A DNA stretch of 64,000 nt from Stramonita haemastoma (taxonomy: Eukaryota > Mollusca > Gastropoda > Neogastropoda > Muricidae), in NCBI GenBank assembly GCA_030674155.1, contig CM060324.1, forward strand, positions 56,182,298-56,246,297. The letters run 5' to 3'. Shown here piece after piece: positions 11,549-23,265 of the stretch; the first letter of the stretch is position 1; each line of letters starts with the position of its first letter. The notes beneath the pieces were generated by a model. It searched no databases and had not been told where the DNA came from. It saw only the letters and a list, made by a program, of their open reading frames with translations. A program made the translations under genes and the position numbers.

Positions 11549-11841
11549 ATAGCCGCCGCTGTGGCCTAGTGGTTAGGGTGTTGTACTCGTAATCTAAAGG
11601 TTGCGGGTTCGATCCCAGCTATTCCGCTATGGCGTTGTGCCCTTGGAAAAGGCACTTTACGGCTATTTTCTCACCCCACCCAGGTGTAAAAGGGGTACCA
11701 ACCTTGTGTTGGGGGTTAATCCTGCGATAGACTGGCGTCCTATCCAGGGGGGAGTCTATGACTCTCAGTCGCTTAACGCCACAGAAACCGGGATAAGCAC
11801 CGGCCTGATGAGCCTTATGGCTCGGGACAGACTTTAACTTT
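11549..11841 (+). mobile_element. tRNA-derived SINE (A-only insertion)
   Basis: A-box TGGCCTAGTGGTTAGG, B-box GGTTCGATCCC and a conserved core with GGAGTCTATGACTC. Flanked by TTAATGGTGAG at 11538-11548 and 11842-11852. Units B, C and D have the empty site CCTTAATGGTGAGGTACTT, which proves the insertion and its boundaries. A sister copy is at 58223. Confidence 0.9.
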
Positions 11842-12049
11842 TTAATGGTGAGGTACTTGGCAGCAGCCATACACACAAACTTCTCACCAGTGTGCACTTA
11901 CAGCCTCTCAGTGGTTTGGAGGTGGGATGTGACACAGTGCATACTCTGGGTGAACCTTGGGGTCTTAGCCTAGGGAACACCCCAAAACAGCGATAGTGAC
12001 CGCTGCTCTTAGCTAAGCAATGGTGAATCACAGGTTATGGGAATTGTAT

Positions 12050-12345
12050 TGTTTTTGTGTTGTGCTGTATTGTATTGTATTGTGTTGAATTGTATTGTAT
12101 TGTGTTGTGTTGTATTGTATGGTATTGTGTTGTGTTGTATTGTATGGTATTGTATTGTATTGTATTGTATTGTATTGTATTGTATTGTATTGCATTGTAT
12201 TGTATACCACCCACACCACCACTCACTTCCTAGTGGAAAGGGGAAAAGTTTCAGGCACAAACCGAGATCAAACCATCACACACTACAAACCCAGACTTTT
12301 TGCTTTCTAGGCAGTGTGTTACCTATATACCACCGACCTATACAA
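12050..12345 (-). mobile_element. SINE family 2, internally deleted, with (CAATA)n tail, unit A
   Basis: On the minus strand a tRNA-like head (GGTGGTATATAGGTAACAC) runs into a shortened body and a long CAATA tail (TATTG on the plus strand). The full-length form is seen in unit D (46920-47460). Confidence 0.65.
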
Positions 12346-12734
12346 CATTGGGGAAGACCATTTCAAAGTGCAAGCTGAACTATAACTATACAATTTCTTA
12401 TTATTATCATGTGGTGATATGTAACTATACAATTTCTTATTATTATCATGTGGTGATATGGCGTGACTGCTAACGTCTAGTAACTGCGGCTCATGCTTAT
12501 TGTTACTCTGTTACTATGGAGTGTATTGGCTGTGTGATTGACAGTCACGTGTGTGTTGTCCCCCTTTAACTATGCAGTGTGATGGTGTGATTCACAGTCT
12601 CAGTTTATGTCAAAGCCTATTTGGTGAAACTTCCTTCAAACCTTTCAATCTTTTTCATGAACACTCCAAACTGAACTGAGAGTCGATGCTTGTGAAAATG
12701 TTCAGCTGGAGCAGCAGCAACAACACTGGCTGCT

Positions 12735-13240
12735 GCAACAACATCACCACCACAACAGCAGCAGCAACACTCACAGATTTGGGATGTCACTGTTCTTGTT
12801 GCTCTCTAATGTTCAGTAATTCGTGTCCAGTGGTGCTGTTCGGCAATCACCACAACAACAACAGCAGCAACACTCACAGATTTAGGGATGTCACTGTTCT
12901 TGTTGCTCCTAATGTTCAGTATTCGTGTCCTGTGGCTGCTGTAACGGCATCACCACCACAACAACAGCAGCAACACTCACAGATTTGGGATGTCACTGTT
13001 CTTGTTGCTCCTAATGTTCAGTATTCGTGTCCTGTGGCTGCTGTAACGGCATCACCATAACAACAACAGCAGCAACACTCACAGATTTGGGATGTCACTG
13101 TTCTTGTTGCTCCTAATGTTCAGTATTCGTGTCCTGTGGCTGCTGTAACGGCATCACCACAACAACAACAGCAGCAACACTCACAGATTAGGGATGTCAC
13201 TGTTCTTGTTGCTCCTAATGTTCAGTATTCGTGTCCTGTC
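12735..13240. repeat. ~102-bp tandem repeat, unit A
   Basis: About five copies with CAACAGCAGCAACACTCACAG and CTAATGTTCAGTATTCGTG, directly downstream of the exon b donor in gene orientation. Confidence 0.88.
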
Positions 13241-13298
13241 TTCATATTGTGTGGAGAAAACAGTGGCTGCTGTCTTGACAAAGAAAAGAGGTCTTTAC

Positions 13299-13423
13299 CT
13301 CCATTAAAGATGGCCAGGTTGTCGTCTCTGCAGCCGAAGGATAGTTCTATGTCCAAGTCCACCACATACAGCTGGATTCTCCTCCCTTCCTCTGCCGTCA
13401 GAATCCATGTGCAGGTCTCACTT
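13299..13423 (-). CDS. CUB domain A, exon b
   Basis: This 125-nt exon encodes SETCTWILTAEEG (cysteine 2), RRIQLYVVDLDIE and FGCRDDNLAIFNG (cysteine 3). The acceptor TGATCAG follows a short interrupted GT-rich tract, the shortest of all exon b copies. Donor GGAG|GTAAAG. Five copies of the ~102-bp repeat follow downstream. Confidence 0.86.
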
Positions 13424-13489
13424 CTGATCACCCACACCCACACCCACACACACATACACAATTCAGTTAATCAGTTACTCAATCAGCCT

Positions 13490-14415
13490 TGATCTCTATC
13501 CACCAACAAACAGAATGTAACATAATGGAGAAAACAGCGGTGGAAGGAAAGCGGTTCAGTGAACAAGAGATTCACAGACAGACATGTATGGACCTGACAC
13601 AGGCAAGACAGGTTGAACTACTCTCAAATGGCCCTCACACCTGGATCCTTAAAAAATATGAGTCCCCTGAATAAAGATAGGAACAAAGAAGTACAGTAAC
13701 CAGCGACAACTTCTTTCTCTACATGAAAATGATTTACCAAAGATTTCAACAAACAAAATGACAGCATTCACAAAATCTCACCTTTGATGAAAGCCAGAGC
13801 TCTAGCCGAAGAACAAACAAACCAAACCCCTAACCAAAGAAAGAAGGAAACAAAAGACCAAAAAATAGAAAGATCAAAAACCCTCTAGATGACTTCATCT
13901 TTTGAAGACAGCATTTTATGTATCATTTTGAAGTACTCGAGATTTTTGTCTCCTGGTTGAAAACTCTTCAAAGATTAAGCAAGACACCTTTCCCAGTTTA
14001 AATGCGTCTATTGCGTTTTGACCATTTATTTATTTTATTTATATATATTTTTTTTTTTTTGGGGGGGGGGGACTGCCAAATCTGCCTTTGGGAGATTATA
14101 ATGGAATCAGAAAAAAATATGCTAAGACACGAATTGTAAAAACAAACAGAAGAAAACAAAGTCCCGCGGATCTGTGTCCTTTGGTTGGGGATCCTTTGAA
14201 CAGAATGCAAGAGAAGTCACTCAGTGTGTACCCAGCCCTGTGGTCAGTCAGAGCAGAATAAACCCAGACATTGCCAGACACTTCAAGTGCTAACACTGGA
14301 AGAACATTTGAAAAAAGAAACCCACCCTAAAATGAACTTTGCTTAGATCTCAGAAGAGATACAAGTCCCCACTTGACCAAAAGGATAAAAGTGAAGGTGT
14401 CCCATAAAGTCATAC
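13490..14415. other. Conserved intron stretch, unit A
   Basis: No gene. It is about 98-99 percent alike in units A and B and present in C and D, with a T/G run near 14045-14070. Short ORFs here lack any recognisable motif. Confidence 0.6.
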
Positions 14416-14439
14416 GGGGAGCGGGGCGTCAGTTTTGTG

Positions 14440-14790
14440 TATGCGATCATTTCCCCCCACCATCTAGATAGCCCCATTCCGACTTTAGCGATGGTGTATA
14501 AACATGACACCAATGTGCATGCTGTTTTTTGTGTGTCATCCAATCCTACTGGCACACAATAGACTACCCTTCCTAAAGAAGAACGGGTTTTTAACATGTG
14601 CGCAGAATCCTGCGTGCGTTGCCCACGTGGCCTTAGTTTATAGTCTCTCCGAAGAACTTTGACATTCAGTGTGATTTTTTCATCAAACTGGGAAAAAAAG
14701 GGGAGGCTAGGAATCAGACCGAGCCTCACGGTTTATTTGTTGGCAGGCAAACGTCTTAATCGTCATGCCATCTTCTATCTTAGCCCTATA
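14440..14790 (-). mobile_element. SINE family 3 copy, unit A
   Basis: The minus-strand head GCATGACGATTAAGACG lies near 14765 and the tail near 14470. It spans the empty site (about 14435) at which the LTR element is inserted in unit B. Confidence 0.6.
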
Positions 14791-14824
14791 TACATTCCAT
14801 TATCATTATTATATTATTACTTAC

Positions 14825-14919
14825 GGATTGTAGTTTCCAGGGTAGTTGCCAGATGTCAGCGTTTTGTTGCGGCCTGTTCCACTGTCAGCTGGCCTCCCAC
14901 AGGAATGCCATTCCGCTAT
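14825..14919 (-). pseudogene. CUB domain A, exon a, with two one-base deletions
   Basis: This exon matches exon a of unit B but is 95 nt rather than 97. One base is missing in GGAATGCC (unit B has GGACATGCC on the plus strand) and one in GCGGCCTG (unit B GCGGCCCTG). Acceptor TGTTTCAG and donor GTAAGT are intact, but the reading frame is lost. The neighbouring minisatellite has many similar single-base losses, so sequence error is as likely as true decay. If corrected it would read like copy B, with the same cysteine and N-K-T sequon. Confidence 0.65.
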
Positions 14920-17252
14920 CTGAAACATCAGTATCTGTCACATGTCTGTTTCAGTAAACAGCAGTATCTATCATGTCTGTTTCAGTAAACAGCAGTATCT
15001 GTCACATGTCTGTTTCAGTAAACAGCAGTATCTGTCATGTCTGTTCAGTAAACAGCAGTATCTGTACATGTCTGTTTCAGTAAACATGAATCTTCACATG
15101 TCTGTTTCAGTAAACAGCAGTATCTGTGACATGTCTGTTTCAGTAAACAGCAGTATCTGTCACATGTCTGTTTCAGTAAACAGCAGTATCTGTGACATGT
15201 CTGTTTCAGTAAACAGCAGTATCTGTGACATGTCTGTTTCAGTAAACAGCAGTATCTGTACATGTCTGTTTCAGTAAACAGCAGTATCTGTCACATGTCT
15301 GTTTCAGTAACAGCAGTATCTGTCACATGTCTGTTTCAGTAAACAGCAGTATCTGTCACATGTCTGTTTCAGTAAACAGCAGTATCTGTACATGTCTGTT
15401 TCAGTAAACAGCAGTATCTGTCACATGTCTGTTTCAGTAAACAGAATCTCACATGTCTGTTTCAGTAAACAGTCAGTTATCTGTCAGTCACATGTCTGTT
15501 TCAGTAAACAGCAGTATCTGTGACATGTCTGTTTCAGTAAACAGCAGTATCTGTGACATGTCTTTTTCAGTAAACATGTAGAATCAGTCACATGTCTGTT
15601 TCAGTAAACAGCAGTATCTGTCACATGTCTGTTTCAGTAAACAAGCAGTATCTGTGACATGTCTGTTTCAGTAAACAGCAGTATCTGTGACATGTCTGTT
15701 TCAGTAACAGCAGTATCTGTCACATGTCTGTTTCAGTAAACAGCATATCTTACATGTCTGTTTCAGTAAACAGCAGTATCTGTGACATGTCTGTTTTCAG
15801 TAAACAGCAGTATCTGTCACATGTCTGTTTCAGTAAACAGCAGTATCTGTCACATGTCTGTTTCAGTAAACAGCAGTATCTGTGACATGTCTGTTTCAGT
15901 AAACAGCAGTATCTGTCACATGTCTGTTTCAGTAAACAGCAGTATCTGTCACATGTCTGTTTCAGTAAACATATCGCACATGTCTGTTTCAGTAAACAGC
16001 AGTATCTGTCACATGTCTGTTTCAGTAAACATTAGAATCAGTCACATGTCTGTTTCAGTAAACAGCAGTATCTGTACTGTCTTTTCAGTAAACATAGAAT
16101 CGTCAATGTCTGTTTCAGTAAACAGCAGTATCTGTACATGTCTGTTTCAGTAAACATCAGTATCTGTCAACATGTCTGTTTCAGTAAACAGCAGTATCTG
16201 TCACATGTCTGTTTCAGTAAACAGCAGTATCTGTCACATGTCTGTTTCAGTAAACAGCAGTATCTGTCACATGTTTCGTAGTTCAGTTAAACAGCAGTAT
16301 CTGTCATATGTCTGTTTCAGTAAACAGCAGTATCTGTCACATGTCTGTTTCAGTAAACAGCAGTATCTGTCACATGTCTGTTTCAGTAAACAGCAGTATC
16401 TGTGACATGTCTGTTTCAGTAAACAGCAGTATCTGGGGACATGTCTGTTTCAGTAAACAGCAGTATCTGTCACATGTCTGTTTCAGTAAACATGCATATC
16501 TGTCACATGTCTGTTTCAGTAACAGCAGTATCTGTCACATGTCTGTTTCAGTAAACAGCAGTATCTGTGACATGTCTGTTTCAGTAAACAGCAGTATCTG
16601 TCACATGTCTGTTTCAGTAAACAGCAGTATCTGTCACATGTCTGTTTCAGTAAACAGCAGTATCTGTCACATGTCTGTTTCAGTAAACATTAGAATCAGT
16701 CACATGTCTGTTTCAGTAAACAGCAGTATCTGTGACATGTCTGTTTCAGTAAACATTATAATCAGTCACATGTCTGTTTCAGTAAACAGCAGTATCTGTG
16801 ACATGTCTTTTTCAGTAAACATTAGAATCAGTCACATGTCTGTTTCAGTAAACAGCAGTATCTGTGACATGTCTGTTTCAGTAAACAGCAGTATCTGTCA
16901 CATGTCTGTTTCAGTAAACAGCAGTATCTGTCACATGTCTGTTTCAGTAAACAGCAGTATCTGTCACATGTCTGTTTCAGTAAACAGCAGTATCTGTCAC
17001 ATGTCTGTTTCAGTAAACAGCAGTATCTGTCACATGTCTGTTTCAGTAAACAGCAGTATCTGTCACATGTCTGTTTCAGTAAACAGCAGTATCTGTCACA
17101 TGTCTGTTTCAGTGAACATTAGATCAGTCACATGCTGTTTCAGTAAACAGCAGTATCTGTCACATGTCTGTTTCAGTAAACAGCAGTATCTGTCACATGT
17201 CTGTTTCAGTAAACAGCAGTATCTGTCACATGTCTGTTTCAGTAAACATCAG
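14920..17252. repeat. 33-bp minisatellite, unit A (about 70 copies)
   Basis: Each unit contains CTGTTTCAGTAAACAG and ACATGT, joined by GCAGTATCTGTC. It directly abuts the exon a acceptor. Many copies between 15040 and 16150 lack single bases. Its open frame on the plus strand is a by-product of a 33-base period. Confidence 0.95.
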
Positions 17253-17489
17253 AATCAGGGGAGGATATGGTTACCATGAAAAACACCTTCAGAGCCTCTT
17301 GCTTACTCCAACTGAGAATGATTATTGAAAGATGAAACAACTTGACACAGAGAGGATATTATGCAACTACCATCAATCTGCTGACCCCAATATTCTGTAT
17401 GCCTTTTTGGGGGCAGCTTGTATGCTGTCTCTGTTTCTGATGCTGCACTGTGCAGGCATCCAGGCCAGTTCAGGCACTTGCAGCCTGAT

Positions 17490-18258
17490 GGGACAGGATG
17501 GCCTAGTGGTCAGAACATTGCGCTCGCAATTTCACGACCCGAGTTCGATTCCCATTCGTGGGGATATTTCCCCTGGAGTTAACATCAGTGCTGACTCCAC
17601 TCTTCCAAAAGTCCTTCGGATGAGACTATAAACCGAGGTCCCATATGTGACGCTCCACCACATAATGAGACGGAGTGCACATTGAGGTCAATTTTTAGTT
17701 ATTGACATGTTATTAATGTGCAATTAAGTGGCTATCAATACAAAAACAGATTGAAAATCGGACAATTCTGTGCAACATTATTACAAATTGAAATGATAGA
17801 CTGCAGGATGTGACAAAATGAGAAACGGGCAAGTTTATTTAGTAACAGGTTGTCAGAATGAGTGCTTTGGTATTTTCAAAACACATTTAAAAGCAAAAGG
17901 AATAAAAATGTTACCTTGATATTTCTAGTAAGATAGGGGAGAGTAGCGTCTGTTTGAGGAGTGAGGCATCCACATCAGACTGCACAAAATAGAAACTTGA
18001 CCCGCCACACTGCCTTTAAGGCTCCTAGGCATATTCCGGGTAGTTGCTAAGCTGACTCACTTTCGTGGTGAGCGTCACTATGCGAACGCACGCAGAACAT
18101 CTTGCGCACACATTAAATCATGTTCCGCTTTTCGCAAGAGTAGGCCATTGTGTGAACAGATGACAAGATTTCCGAAACTGCATACACACGGGGACTGGAT
18201 GTAAAAAAAGCACATGAGTGCTTTTCCATTATCCTTGATATAAAAGAATAAAAGAAAG
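17490..18258 (+). mobile_element. SINE family 1 copy interrupted by a MITE, unit A
   Basis: A-box TGGCCTAGTGGTCAG, B-box GAGTTCGATTCCC. The body is split at 17646 by the MITE-like element and resumes at 18079. Unit B has the same SINE uninterrupted (33591-33925). Confidence 0.85.
17647..18078. mobile_element. MITE-like element, copy 1 (432 bp)
   Basis: Ends are inverted: GTGACGCTCCACCAC and the complement of GTGGTGAGCGTCAC. It is flanked by TAT on both sides (17644-17646, 18079-18081). The uninterrupted SINE of unit B proves the insertion. No ORF; probably moved by a transposase from elsewhere. Superfamily unknown. Confidence 0.85.
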
Positions 18259-18409
18259 AACTGCACAGCTGAAATCAGCCAGGACAGGGGGGGGGGGGGG
18301 GGGGGGGGGCAGTGCAGGGTGTGAGTGCTTCCCTTCCTGACTGCCTGAGTCAGTGAATGCTTGAAGCACCTGCACAGCATGTGACGGTGGCATGACTATG
18401 CCAGTAGTT

Positions 18410-19112
18410 CTGTCGTCACTGCTCACCATTCTGTCTTCACTGCTCACCATTCTGTCTTCATTGCCCACCATTCTGTCTTCATTGCTCACCATTCTGTCTT
18501 CATTGCTCACCATTCTGTCTTCATTGCTCACCGTTCTGTCTTCATTGCTCACCGTTCTGCCTTCATTGCTCACCGTTCTGTCTTCAGTGCTCATCGTTCT
18601 GTCTTTATTGCTCACCGCTCTGTCTTTATTGCTCACCATTCTGTCTTCACTGTTCAACATTCTGTCTTCACTGCTCACCATCCTGTCTTCATTGCTCACT
18701 ATTCTTTCTTCACTGCTCGCCATTCTGTCTTCACTGCTCACCACTCTGTCTTCACTGCTCACCATTCTGTCTTCACTGCTCACCATTCTGTCTTCACTGC
18801 TCGCCATTCTGTCTTCACTGCTCACCATTCTGTCTTCACTGCTCACCATTCTGTCTTCACTGCTCACTATTCTGTCTTCATTGCTCACTATTCTGTCTTC
18901 ACTGCTCACCATTCTGTCTTCACTGCTCACTATTCTGTCTTCACTGCTCACCATTCTGTCTTCACTGCTCACCATTCTGTCTTCACTGCTCACATTTCTG
19001 TCTTCACTGCTCACTATTCTGTCTTCACTGCTCACATTTCTTTCTTCACTGCTCACATTTCTGTCTTCACTGCTCACATATCTGTCTTCACTGCTCATCA
19101 TTCTGTCTGCAT
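18410..19112. repeat. 21-bp minisatellite, unit A
   Basis: Core CACCATTCTGTCTTCACTG, about 33 copies. The minus strand is open through the array with a heptad SSEDRMV, because 21 is a multiple of three. It is followed on its low side by a G run at 18288-18309. Confidence 0.93.
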
Positions 19113-19307
19113 GATCTTCACACACAGCCTTCCTATCTATTCTACCAGTTGGGGAAAGCAATATAAAACATGTCCTATGAAGGCAACAATGGTAACGATA
19201 GAAAAAAAAAGAGGAAACCAAGAGATACACAGTCATGATGTAAGTTCATCATGGGAACGAGACAAAAGATGAACAAAACCATCCCAAAATGGTGACAGCG
19301 TTTTTAC

Positions 19308-19337
19308 CATAGCCACTGGTGGTAGGTCAGGTTGAAT
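19308..19337 (-). pseudogene. Vestigial CUB exon c remnant, unit A
   Basis: This is the same short remnant as in unit B: the old donor GCTATG|GTAAAA and a few Thr codons, with the CUB part deleted. Only comparison with units C and E makes it recognisable. Confidence 0.48.
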
Positions 19338-20600
19338 TTTTTTTCAATAGTTATAACAAATACCTGTATTTTTTTTTTACAAATGTCATGTATAGGATCA
19401 TATATTTCACAGGACATAAAAGTTTACAACAATAACCATCTAACTTTCGTAATAGATAACATCAATAAAGATTATGTCACTATAAAATCAATTATCTATG
19501 GATGCCCACATTTCACTACAAACATAAATATAGACACATACCGACACATACATGACTACAAAAATAATGCCTATGTTTCAGTACAAACAACATCAAGAAT
19601 ATGGACACATATTCCACAAAAAGATTACCTTTAACCTTGTCCCTTCAGAATGCACGCTGTTGGGCAACCAACCATCTTACCCTTCCCTTTATACTGCTTG
19701 TCACCAGGTAAAGATGGCTCTGCTTGATACCACGCAACGCCCACGTTTGGGCAATCTGTTTTTTAAAAAATCTCCTGCTTTCCTTCCTTCAAGAGAATCC
19801 AAACTATCCCACGTCACCAGTAAGCCCGACACATACTGTAGCAATTAAGACCTGGCAGGTCGGTGAGCTGGTCATAGTTCACTTGTAATTAGCTTTCAAA
19901 GATAGAACACATGCAGAATAAGAATTGGCGGATTCGTGGGAACCTTAGTAGGTGTGAAAGAAGGGCCATGATCCTACACAGTGATTATATTTTTCTCATT
20001 TTTCTTTTGACTGTGTATTCATGGATTTACTTTTTTTTTTGGTAATGACAAGGTTGAAGTGCAAGATTTCTCTGTACACATAGTAAGGTAAGAAAGAATG
20101 TTCCCCCTTTCTGTTTGTTCAATACGACGCATGTTGCAAGTACATCTGTGGTCATTTTTAAAGTGTTTGGTGGGTCAAACTCACTCTCACAACTAATACA
20201 AAACTACATTATGCGGTCAAAAAGTATTTTTTGCTACAAGGTTTTAAATTCATCTACCCAACACTCCGAGATTCAAAATACTAAAAGAGTTTTCAGGTAC
20301 TGAAAAAAAAAGGAAGGTGCTAAAAATGCTACGTGGGCAACCTTTGTGCAAATAGGTACAGTGCAAGTATACTGGGAAAGAGGGATTCTTCCCTTTAATA
20401 AAGAGATAGTGTTTACTAGACCTACATTAATTTTCCAAAACAGTAATCACCATCAAGTAAGATACATTCCATGACAGACATGGCGATTGATACAATACAT
20501 CCCTCTATTTAACAACAAACATTATCAACAACATACATACATTTCCCTACAAACATGATTCTCTCTCTGTTTCTTTCCCTGTACGTCTTATTCTGTCTCT
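19338..20600. other. Duplicated intron stretch, units A/B
   Basis: Nearly identical to 34983-36240. AT-rich, with no gene or RNA that I recognise. Confidence 0.6.
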
Positions 20601-20610
20601 TTCTATATAT

Positions 20611-21028
20611 GTGACGCTCCACCACATAATGAGACGGAGTGCACATGAGGTCAATTTTTAGTTATTGACATGTTATTAATTGCAATAAAGTGGCTATCAA
20701 ATACAAAAAACAGATTGAAAATCGGACAATTCTGTGCAAAGTTATTACAAGTTGAAATGATAGACTACAGGAAGTGGCAAAATGAGAAACGGACAAGTTT
20801 ATTTTCGTAACACGTTGTCAGAATGAGGGCTTGGGTATTTTCAAAACACATTTAAAAGCAAAAGGGATAAAAATTATGCCTTGATATTTCATTATAAGGT
20901 AGATAAACGGATATAGTTTAATAATTAATCAAAATCTCAAAATTGACAACTTGACCCCTACCTGCCTTTAATGGCTCCTAGAGCAAAATTGGGTAATGTG
21001 CTAAGCGACTCATTTCGTGGCGGAGCGT

Positions 21029-21031
<3 letters not shown>
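20611..21031. mobile_element. MITE-like element, copy 2 (421 bp)
   Basis: Same family as 17647, about 90 percent alike by eye: GTGACGCTCCACCACATAAT at one end and GTGGCGGAGCGTCAC at the other. Inserted into a TA microsatellite; the equivalent site in unit C (36245) lacks it. Confidence 0.85.

Positions 21032-21109
<78 letters not shown>
21032..21109. repeat. (TA)n microsatellite
   Basis: About 39 TA units beside the MITE-like element. Confidence 0.9.
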
Positions 21110-21117
<8 letters not shown>

Positions 21118-21217
21118 AATTACAAGCCTCCATCAGCCACAAAGACACACATTTTATAGCAAAAATGACCTGTAGCACAGACCTAAAGTTGACAACAAAA
21201 TGGCCTTCAATATATAC

Positions 21218-21379
21218 CTGTGGTGTTGTCGAATGATGTGTACAGCAGTTTAAACCCCTTTCCTGAGGACGTGCCATCGGAGTGAAAACGAATGTACACC
21301 TGCCTTCCGAAACTGACAAACACAGGCCGCGGATCCTTGCCACACAGTTTGGCGATGCGACTGCCCTGCGATGGGTAAG
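21218..21379 (-). CDS. CUB domain B, exon c, short form
   Basis: This 162-nt exon is the near-identical sister of exon c in unit C: PSQGSRIAKLCG (cysteine 4), [25 protein letters not shown] and DNTT before the donor ACAG|GTATAT. The Thr/Ser linker is missing. Three exons of B sum to 384 nt, 128 codons. Acceptor GTCTTCAG. Confidence 0.86.
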
Positions 21380-21411
21380 CTGAAGACACACAGGGAGCAT
21401 TGAAGGTCAGC

Positions 21412-22740
21412 TCAAGGAAAAACAACTCAATGAAGGACAACTTAATGAAGACAATGAAGGACAACTCAGTAAAGGACAATGAAAGACAACTTAATGAAGG
21501 ACAACTTAATGAAGGACAACTCAATGAAGGACAACTCAATGAAGGACAACTCAATAAAGGACAACTCAATGAAGGACAATGAAGTACAACTCAATGAAGG
21601 GCAACTTAATGATGTACAACTCTATGAAGGACAATGAAGGACAACTCTATGAAGGACAATGAAGGACAACTCAATGAAGGACAACTCAATAAAGGACAAC
21701 TCAATGAAAGACAATGAAGGACAACTCTATGAAGGACAACTCAATGAAGGACAATGAAGGACAACTCAATGAAGGACAACTTAATGAAGGACAACTTAAT
21801 GAAGGACAATGAAGGACAACTCAATGAAGGACAATGAAGGACAACTCAATGAAGGACAACTTAATGAAGGACAATGAAGGACAACCCTATGAAGGACAAT
21901 GAAGGACAACTCAATGAAGGACAACTTAATGAAGGAAATCAAGGACAACTCAATGAAGGACAATGAAGGACAACTTAATGAAGGACAATGAAGGACAACT
22001 CAATGAAGGACAACTTAATGAAGGACAATGAAGGACAACTCAATGAAGGACAACTTAATGAAGGACAATGAAGGACAACTCAATGAAGGACAACTCAATG
22101 AAGGACAATTAAGGACAACTCAATGAAGGACAATGAAGGACAACCTATGAAGGACAATAAAGGACAACTCAATGAAGGACAACTCAATGAAGGACAACTT
22201 AATGAAGGACAATGAAGGGCAACTCAATGAAGGACAATGAAGGCCAACTCAATGAAGGACAATTAAGGACAACTCAATGAAGGACAACTCAATGAAGGCT
22301 AACTTAATGAAGGACAACTCAATGAAGGACAACTTAATAAAGGACAATGAAGGACAACTCAATGAAGGACAATTAAGGACAACTCAATGACGGACAACTC
22401 AATGAAGGACAACTCAATGAAGGACAACTCAATGAAGGTCATCTCAATGAAGGACAACTCAATGAAGGACAATTAAGGACAACTCAATGAAGGACAACTC
22501 AATGAAGGTCATCTCAATGAAGGACAACTCAATGAAGGACAACTTAATAAAGGACAATGAAGGACAACTCAATGAAGGTCATCTCAATGAAGGACAACTC
22601 AATGAAGGACAACTTAATAAAGGACAATGAAGGACAACTCAATGAAGGACAATGAAGGACAACTCAATGAAGGACAATGAAGGACATCTCAATGAAGGAC
22701 AACTCAATGAAGGACAACTCAATGAAGGACAACTCACTGA
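21412..22740. repeat. 15-bp minisatellite, unit B
   Basis: Unit AAGGACAACTCAATG mixed with a nine-base variant AAGGACAAT; 1.3 kb. Located upstream of exon c, homologous to the arrays in A, C and D. Confidence 0.93.
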
Positions 22741-23061
22741 AGCCTCACTATAAAACGCTGTTACGCTCTGAACCATTTTGTTGGGATGTCTGCGTCAGTG
22801 ATGACCTGATAGCATCACTTATGCTCTCTATCAAACAGAATATCCCATGAAGTGGGAATATGGCTGCCTTAATGGTGAGGTACTTGGCAGCAGCCATACA
22901 CACAAACTTCTCACCAGTGTGCACTTACAGCCTCTCAGTGGTTTGGAGGTGGGATGTGACACAGTGCATACTCTGGGTGAACCTTGGGGTCTTAGCCTAG
23001 GGACCACCCCAAAACAGCGATAGTGACTGCTGCTCTTAGCTAAGCACTGGTGAATCAGTTT

Positions 23062-23265
23062 TTGGAAACTGTATTGTATTGTTTCGTATGGCATTGTATT
23101 GTATTGTATTGCATTGTATTGTATACCACCCACACCACCACTCACTTCCTAGTGGAAAGGGGAAAAGTTTCAGGCACAAGCCGAGATCAAACCATCACAC
23201 ACTACAAACCCAGACTTTTTGCTTTCTAGGCAGTGTGTTACCTATATACCACCGACCTATACAAC
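23062..23265 (-). mobile_element. SINE family 2, internally deleted, unit B
   Basis: Same remnant as in unit A with a much shorter CAATA tail. Confidence 0.6.

Noticed and set aside
12009..12378. Tyr/Asn/Thr or Cys/Ile/Val-rich ORFs
   Set aside because: They come from the TATTG tail of SINE family 2.
12686..13060. 124-residue plus-strand ORF in the ~102-bp repeats
   Set aside because: The period is a multiple of three, which keeps a frame open; the stretch is intronic and antisense to the CUB gene.
16308..17279. 323-residue plus-strand ORF of repeated [11 protein letters not shown]
   Set aside because: It is the plus-strand reading of the 33-bp minisatellite; the period is a multiple of three and the unit happens to lack stops. 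It lies antisense in an intron next to a real acceptor.
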